DNA of 64,000 nt from Piper betle (lineage: Eukaryota; Streptophyta; Magnoliopsida; Piperales; Piperaceae), in assembly GCA_033002965.1 (NCBI GenBank), contig JAURVB010014610.1, positions 310,001 to 374,000 on the forward strand, read 5' to 3'. The position numbers and the translations under genes are program-made. This document shows, piece after piece, positions 58,073 through 64,000 of this stretch; positions within the stretch are counted from its first letter, which is position 1; each line of letters begins with the position of its first letter. Under the pieces are notes generated by a model, which saw only the letters and a program-made list of their open reading frames with translations, made no database searches and was not told the origin of the DNA.

Positions 58073-61000
58073 AATGTTAGCAAATTAAAGATAACTCTGA
58101 CGTCCGTATTAACTATGAAAATTTATTTTTAACAAATTTTGTTCCCAAGAACTTAACCATGAACATTTAAAAGGATGATAATTAGGAGAAAGTAAGATCA
58201 CAGATAAAATTATCTAGGAACCCCAACATTTTCACAGTAATTTAGACATTTCCCCCAAGGTTATGCATCAAAGGTGCACCAAAATATAACATGCCTTAAA
58301 AATTCTCTTGGTAGGTCTTCATACTACAAAAGTTAAGCTGTGATGTTCAAGATTGATGTTTAAGACAAAGTGGTTATAGGACAAGAACACAATTCAACAA
58401 GCTATATTCCCCTCCTTGTGCCTCCAGGCCAATCAATTATAGATAAAAGCTATACATGTTTGCTTTGTTTAACTGGTTAGGCAGATCAACCATCAAACAA
58501 AAAATAGTGTAATTATAGCTTGGCTTTATCAGATTCCTTCTATTCCAACAATAGGAGATATCACTTTATCTCCTTTGACCTTTGCTGGCTGGTTTCCTAA
58601 GCCTAAGCTACTTATTTTTGTTGCACCAATTGCTTACTATACTCTCTTGAGACCTTCCAATTGTTCTTTGTTTTAAGGTGATTGGAGTGACAAGAAAAAG
58701 TAGGGTCAGAAAAGAAATGTTGGTTGTTGACAGCGGTTATGTTGGGAGCTAGCTCTCTTATGCTATTATGATTATGTTATTGACTCGTATCTTTGTAGGG
58801 CCATTTTTATTTTTTCTGATCAAGAAGGTGATTTGATGTGGATGAAATCAGTTTTTGTAATGTAATTTGTTTGTTGTAAATAGATGCTGGTGATGTAATC
58901 TTTTGGCTTGTTCTGATTAAAGCTCACTTTATTTTTGTGCAGTGCCAGATATGATGACTTGATCAATACCTGTCATGGCAAATTACAGAGCTAATTCACT
59001 TGTCGTGATCTCAAGCAGTTTCTAAGATAATTTCAGTTTTGGGTTTTTTCTGTATGCTACTAAATTACTCTTTCAGTAGCGAAGAAAGCATTAAATATCA
59101 TCTGGCTATTGAAAAACTGATATCACATATGGTGCTTGATCATTACAGAATTGGATGTTAGCTTTGGTCTTCCACAAGCAACAAGTATTTGCCTAGTTTC
59201 AAGTTGATCAGTTCTTCTCATCATCTTGTGTATGTCATGTCAACTCCATGGAGAGATGGCTGATAAAATTTGCAGCTTTAAGCAAGTGGGTGGAGCTCAA
59301 ATTAGATCATAGGCTCTGTCCATGGTTTCAAACATGTTTAAAATACTTAAATTGTTGTGATCATTAATTCTATTATAAGCTAGAATATTTGCCAAATTTA
59401 TACCCCGATCGACTCCCAGCGAAGGCATTTTTTCTAATAATGTTTTGCTATTTTGTATTATTGTCAATTACAAATTTTGTTGACTTTTGTTTTCAACTAT
59501 GTTTGGTGATAATAAGTTCAATCCCTAAAAATCTTTTTTTGTTCTTTTCATTTTAAAGCTGGCTGAATCACTCTTTACACACACAAAAAAAACAAAAAAA
59601 TAAAAAAATCATTTAAAAAATACAATAAAAAGAAGTTTTTTTTTTACAAACAGTAAAATCTTTATTTAGGATTTAACTCAAACGTATATCAAGAGCTCCA
59701 AGACATGCATGCATATATACAAATTACAGACATACAATATTTATTTAGTGATTAAGATATACCTAAATATTGTCTAAATTGGGGCAATCCAACTATGCAA
59801 TAGAGTTCTGTGAGAGTTGGTCCTTTTGGCAATAGCCCAAAGCCCCCAAACTATTGTGATTACCGAGCCCATTTATATTTAACAGTTAATCCACTTTGTC
59901 ATCAAGCCAATTATCTAGGTTTTGCTCACCAAATTGGGCAGCGCTTAGAATGCAGATTTTTCACATGTAAGTTGTGTGTTAACGTTTAACTATTCAGTTA
60001 GAGCATCCTTACACCAAATTCGACTCGTATATTATGGATTCCTCAATGGGGTTTTTTAGCCACTCAAGTAAAAGAAATCAATTTATGGATAAATGGGTGT
60101 GCTATTGATATATAATATAGCTCGGTAGTAACCCATTTTATGTACTCGATGGCATTTAGTTTTCCAGAATTTTTTATCATTTTTTGTGTTTTTAGTTATT
60201 TTTACTAGTTTAGGTGATTTATTATTTTTATTTTGAAGCTATTAGGTTTAGTTGTTATATTAGAGTTTTAATTTAATTTTAATCCGTGTTAAATATTCGA
60301 AGGAGATTGGAGGAGAAAAGTCAAGAGAACAGTGTGAGGAAATTAATTTAATGAACAAAAGTGTTAGTTCGTTATTTGTGAAAAAGGAGCCATTATTGTT
60401 ATTTGGAGAAGAATAATACGGAAGAAGCCTAAATCGGTCAAATATGGATCATTTTACCTGTTTTGGGAAACAGTGAAAACGAGTTGGATCGTGAGAATCA
60501 ACTCGCTTGTGTGTATAAATAATAAAAGGTTTGATAGTTTCAAATTTATTAAATTGGATTTTAAAAGAAAAACGTTAATACTCCGAACTATAAAAAGTTA
60601 TTCATGCACAAAATTAAAAACCATTTTCTCATTTATTCTTCATTCTTTTTAAAGACTCTTTTCAAAAATTTTGGTTATGTTAAGATAAATTAAAAAGAAA
60701 AGATTGGAGATTTAAGATAAAAAATGAGGAGATTATTTCTAAAGATTTTTTAGCTTTTCCCCTTTTTTTGGTTTTATTGTTTTGTTATTATGAATCTTTC
60801 AAATACTCTTTTTATATTTTTATTTTCTTTGTTTTATTGAGTAGATGCTATTATACATAGAGTTGAAATAAACCTTGAACCAGTAATTTAATAGTTATTT
60901 TGATTAAAATTTTAATTATTATTTTCTTTATAAGAATTATATTTTGTTGTGTTTAATGGTTTTTATTTATTTAGTTAATTATAAAAACATAGTGAGGTCT

Positions 61001-61735
61001 TGAAGAGAAAGTATATTAAATAATTAATTAAATAATAAATTTGATTATATTCTATCTTTGACAGATCTAAAAGATACATTTATATATTAAATACAAGTGT
61101 CTTATTAAGAGTTGTAAAAAAATCTTAGAATCAATTTAAATCATGCATCAAAAAGGAGTTTTCACAATAAAAAATTCACGTAGTATAATACATATGAAAT
61201 TAAATTAATGAATTAGGCCGGAAAATGGCCTATTTTTTCATCTTATGTATTTTTCTGGAAAAAGTTAGCAAAAGAATGTCTAAAAGCCCAGTAACAACAT
61301 AAATGCTGGGCATTCACCCATTTCTGTCATTTCTTTATTTTCAAAGCCAGTTTTCTTTTCTTGTGCCAGAATGGGGGTTACAAGGATATATACTTCGAGA
61401 CTCAAATAAATTTGATTAGGTAAAGTCGACTCTAAACAATTTCAGAGCTATTAAACTAAGTTAATACTTATAAAATTAAGAAAATTGCATGCAGATTGTA
61501 GAATAAAAATTTTAAAATTTTTAAAAATGGTCAATTAAGCTAAATTAGTTCGAAATGGTATATGTTTTGATCTTGGATTCAGTGGCAGCCAAATTATCTA
61601 CAATTAATTAGTAACGTTCCAACTTGCAAGAACACAATGATCAGGTCCCGTAGAACCCAAGCCTTGGATAAATCACATTGATTAAACTTCCTAATAACTA
61701 AATATTATCCATGAAGTTGACTTGATATATATGTA

Positions 61736-61740
<5 letters not shown>
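58073..61740. other. AT-rich intergenic DNA, no gene seen
   Basis: Over 3.6 kb with no frame of interest on either strand. No tRNA, rRNA or recognisable miRNA sequence found by reading. Confidence 0.4.

Positions 61741-61741
<1 letters not shown>

Positions 61742-61782
<41 letters not shown>
61742..61782. repeat. (TAA)n microsatellite
   Basis: About 13 TAA units directly before the 96-bp duplication. Confidence 0.9.
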
Positions 61783-61785
<3 letters not shown>

Positions 61786-61787
<2 letters not shown>

Positions 61788-61955
61788 AATGAGATCAGAT
61801 TTAATTATTGAACCAATGTTTAATTAATCTAGTAAGAGGAATCCATATTGTACACATGTATATGCATTTATATAATAACATATAATGAGATCAGATTCAA
61901 TTATTAAACCAATGTTTAATTAATCTAGTAAGAGGAATCCATATTGTACATGTAA
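61786..61955. repeat. 96-bp tandem duplication
   Basis: The first copy starts ATAATGAGATCAG at 61786 and the second at 61882. Both contain AACCAATGTTTAATTAATC and GAGGAATCCATATTGTAC. They differ at only a few positions. Confidence 0.85.
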
Positions 61956-62840
61956 AACAAACAGATATGATGACACAATGACCATTACCAATCCTGTGAA
62001 CATATGACACTCAGGGTTACAAAATTGGAGACAATATTCCATTTGAGGTAGAAAGGAAAGAAAAACATGAAAAAATTAGAAAATTAATGTTGTTCTACAT
62101 TTTGTTTACTATTAGGCCCTTTGGCCTCCCCCAAAGAGACTTGTAATAAGTGTCATGGGCCTCTCTTGATCCAAAAATAGTTTAAAGAATAAGATTTTCC
62201 CATTAGCCTATATGCAAGTCTTCAATACCCTCTACGACTGATGTGCGATAAACCCAACACTTACTCCTCCATGTTAAATTAAGATTTTTACAAATAAATA
62301 CCAAAGAACTAAAATTCATCTAAAATTGTAATTGGGTTTTACAAGGTCAAGAATTAAGAGCTTAATGTTACATATGGTGAGATGGAATTTTGAAAAGTTG
62401 GTCTCTTGTTTGCCTCACACAAGGAACAAAACGGCACTTGTGATTTTGATCCTCATTATCGCTTGGAGGAATTCAAAGTCCTTTTCCTTTTTTCATGTCT
62501 TCCTTCATTCCTCGTCAGTCTGTGTGAATATGACTTCTTGTTATTTAGTACCAAGTTAGTCAGTAGTCGGCAGGCCGACGTTGCACTCATCCGATCGGTG
62601 TAAATATGAAGAGCTGATGATCTTTGAAAATTGATCAAGCATTTTATGTGAATGTTTTTGCTTTCTCTTTTTATTTTTTATACTACTAGAAGTATTTATC
62701 TTTTGTAATATATGATAAGCTAAAATCGTGATCATGCATGGATAAAGCTATTAACCATTATATTGTTGGAAAGTAATTAGCTTTTTTCTATACATGTATA
62801 ATATGTATGAGAGTATATAATATGAGGGTGAGGAGGCTGT
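61956..62840. other. Intergenic DNA
   Basis: No supported gene. The small frames at 62332-62600 have no known domain. Confidence 0.35.
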
Positions 62841-62908
62841 GATGCAGCACAGCCATCTTGGCTGTGCTGCATCTTTCCAGCCGTTGGATTCAATCCAACG
62901 GCTGGAAA
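62841..62908. repeat. Two abutting perfect palindromes
   Basis: Palindrome 1, 62841-62873: 15-bp arms GATGCAGCACAGCCA / TGGCTGTGCTGCATC around a 3-nt loop. Palindrome 2, 62874-62908: 17-bp arms TTTCCAGCCGTTGGATT / AATCCAACGGCTGGAAA around one base. They abut directly with no mismatch. They mark the border between AT-rich DNA and a GC-rich block and probably belong to a transposon end. Confidence 0.9.
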
Positions 62909-63488
62909 TAAACCTCCCCACCCCCACCCTTCCCACACCCCCCACCCCTCTTCTCCTCCCCTCCTCCAGCTTCCGGCCCGACCCCTGTTTTTGCCGTCGA
63001 CCGCGCCGCTCGTCCTCCCGTCGCGTTCCTCATCCCACTCCCACCACTACCCCTCGTCCCCCACCCCCCTAAGCACCTTAATTTGCCCCGCCCCGCCCCG
63101 CCTCCTCCCCCCGGCCGGTTTGCTGCCCCGCCCTCCCCTGTTTTGCCGTCGACAATCTCCCTCCCCACTCTGTTTTTTTCCCCAGCAATGGCAGGCAGGG
63201 CCACAATGGCGGATGGGACCTCCACGACAGAGGCGCATTGTCCCGATGGGGAGCTGCGGCGGTGGTAGGGAGGAGGTGGGGAGCTGCGGCGAGAGATGGT
63301 AAGCGGGGCCACATTGGCGGCGGCGGTGGGGAGCTGTGGCGTTGTCGCGTTGTCACGGCGACCCTGAGCATGCACTGTCAAGGCCTGGGGAAGAGTAGGG
63401 ATGGCAGCGGGCGGCCGGCGGCGAGGTCGCCGGCGGTCGGTGGCGCTGCAAAACAAAGGGGGGTGGGGGAAGGAAAGGGCGATGGCAA
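62909..63488. other. GC-rich low-complexity block
   Basis: The plus strand is pyrimidine-rich to about 63180 and then purine-rich. Open frames exist on both strands because stop codons are rare in such composition; their products are Pro/Arg/Gly-rich without known motifs. I treat it as part of a repetitive element, not a gene. Confidence 0.45.
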
Positions 63489-64000
63489 TTTCGTAATAAA
63501 AACTTGACTCGTTCCCGACTCGAGTCAATATTACGAAATAAATTTTAAAAAATAAAATAATTTCGTAATAAAAACTTCACTCGGTCCTGATCGAGTTAAT
63601 ATTACGAAATAGATCCCAAAAAATATAAAAAATATATAGTTGGGAAGGAAATGGGCAGGGGTAGTTTTGTAATAAAAAGTTGACTCGGTCCCAACTCGAG
63701 TCAATATTACGAAATAAATCCCAAAAATATTAAAAAATTCAGGAAAATACCAGAAAATAAAATAATCGAATTCTAATGGATTATTTTATTTTATGGTATT
63801 TTACCCTATTTTTTCATATTTTTCGAGAGGGGTAGTTTTAAAATAAAAATTTGACTCACTCTCAACTCGTGTCAATATTACGAAATAAAACAGGGATGGA
63901 AGAAGAGAGTCACCGGCAAAACAGGGGAGGGAGGAGGAAATAGGCAGGGGTAGTTTCGTAATAAAAAGTTGACTCACTCCCAACTCGAGTCAATATTACG
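63489..64000. repeat. Array of five hairpin-forming ~50-bp repeats
   Basis: Copies lie at 63489-63538, 63561-63609, 63664-63714, 63835-63886 and 63954-64000 (cut by the window edge). Each reads roughly TTTCGTAATAAAAAnTTGACTCG, a short spacer, then CGAGTCAATATTACGAAA, so the arms TTCGTAATA and TTGACTCG pair with CGAGTCAA and TATTACGAA. Copies 3 and 5 are preceded by the same GGCAGGGGTAG spacer. Confidence 0.85.

Noticed and set aside
62890..63528. 212-codon minus-strand open frame in GC-rich DNA
   Set aside because: Low-complexity Pro/Gly/Arg composition, both strands equally open, and it runs through a palindrome arm and a repeat copy.
63489..64000. CRISPR-like array
   Set aside because: Plant nuclear DNA; spacers are irregular and the repeats themselves vary.

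Overview
This is a 64 kb piece of plant nuclear DNA. Several signs point to a monocot, probably not a grass: AT-rich intergenic sequence, compact multi-exon genes with GT-AG introns, and intronless genes that are very GC-rich at third codon positions (CC-type glutaredoxin, LEA-2/NHL protein, PAO5-like polyamine oxidase). The species cannot be fixed from the sequence.

Layout. A CC-type glutaredoxin lies on the minus strand (1801-2199), with two TGACGTCA palindromes and a G-box upstream. Next come minor repeats (3.9-5.9 kb), a coding-like patch I could not identify (7.7-8.4 kb) and an INDETERMINATE-DOMAIN zinc-finger gene on the plus strand (11.5-13.7 kb). An EF-hand gene of the reticulocalbin/calumenin type runs on the minus strand (17.4-20.8 kb), followed by a neprosin-domain peptidase on the plus strand (22.2-23.9 kb) and a 5'-truncated HOTHEAD-like GMC oxidoreductase remnant on the minus strand (24.4-25.9 kb). 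A transposon-rich stretch holds a TRIM-like LTR element (26.9-27.6 kb) and a Mutator-type MITE (27.7-28.3 kb). Three plus-strand genes follow: a CWF19-like CCCH/CwfJ gene (29.9-34.3 kb), an LBD gene (34.6-35.2 kb) and an MSI4/FVE WD40 gene (37.4-41.9 kb). The last third has a CACTA-like MITE (44.0-44.6 kb), an LEA-2/NHL gene on the minus strand (45.4-46.2 kb), a SKP1-like pseudogene on the minus strand (49.6-50.0 kb), a polyamine oxidase gene on the plus strand (53.6-55.1 kb), a second CACTA-like MITE (57.6-58.1 kb), a 96-bp tandem duplication (61.8 kb), a double perfect palindrome (62.84 kb) and a hairpin-containing repeat array that runs off the right edge.

The genes do not form a pathway; this is ordinary plant gene neighbourhood structure. 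Points worth following up: (1) a U12-type AT-AC intron in the CWF19-like gene, where using it restores the conserved protein across the junction; (2) two GC-AG introns, in the neprosin and MSI4 genes; (3) single-base frame disruptions in most of the larger coding sequences. Undoing one, one, three and three of these in LEA-2, MSI4, IDD and CWF19 gives exact multiples of three, so homopolymer errors in a long-read assembly are as likely as real decay; (4) a 23-bp coding repeat at the EF-hand N-terminus that shifts frame with copy number; (5) a neprosin whose second conserved Glu position reads Met; and (6) the double palindrome and hairpin array at the right end.
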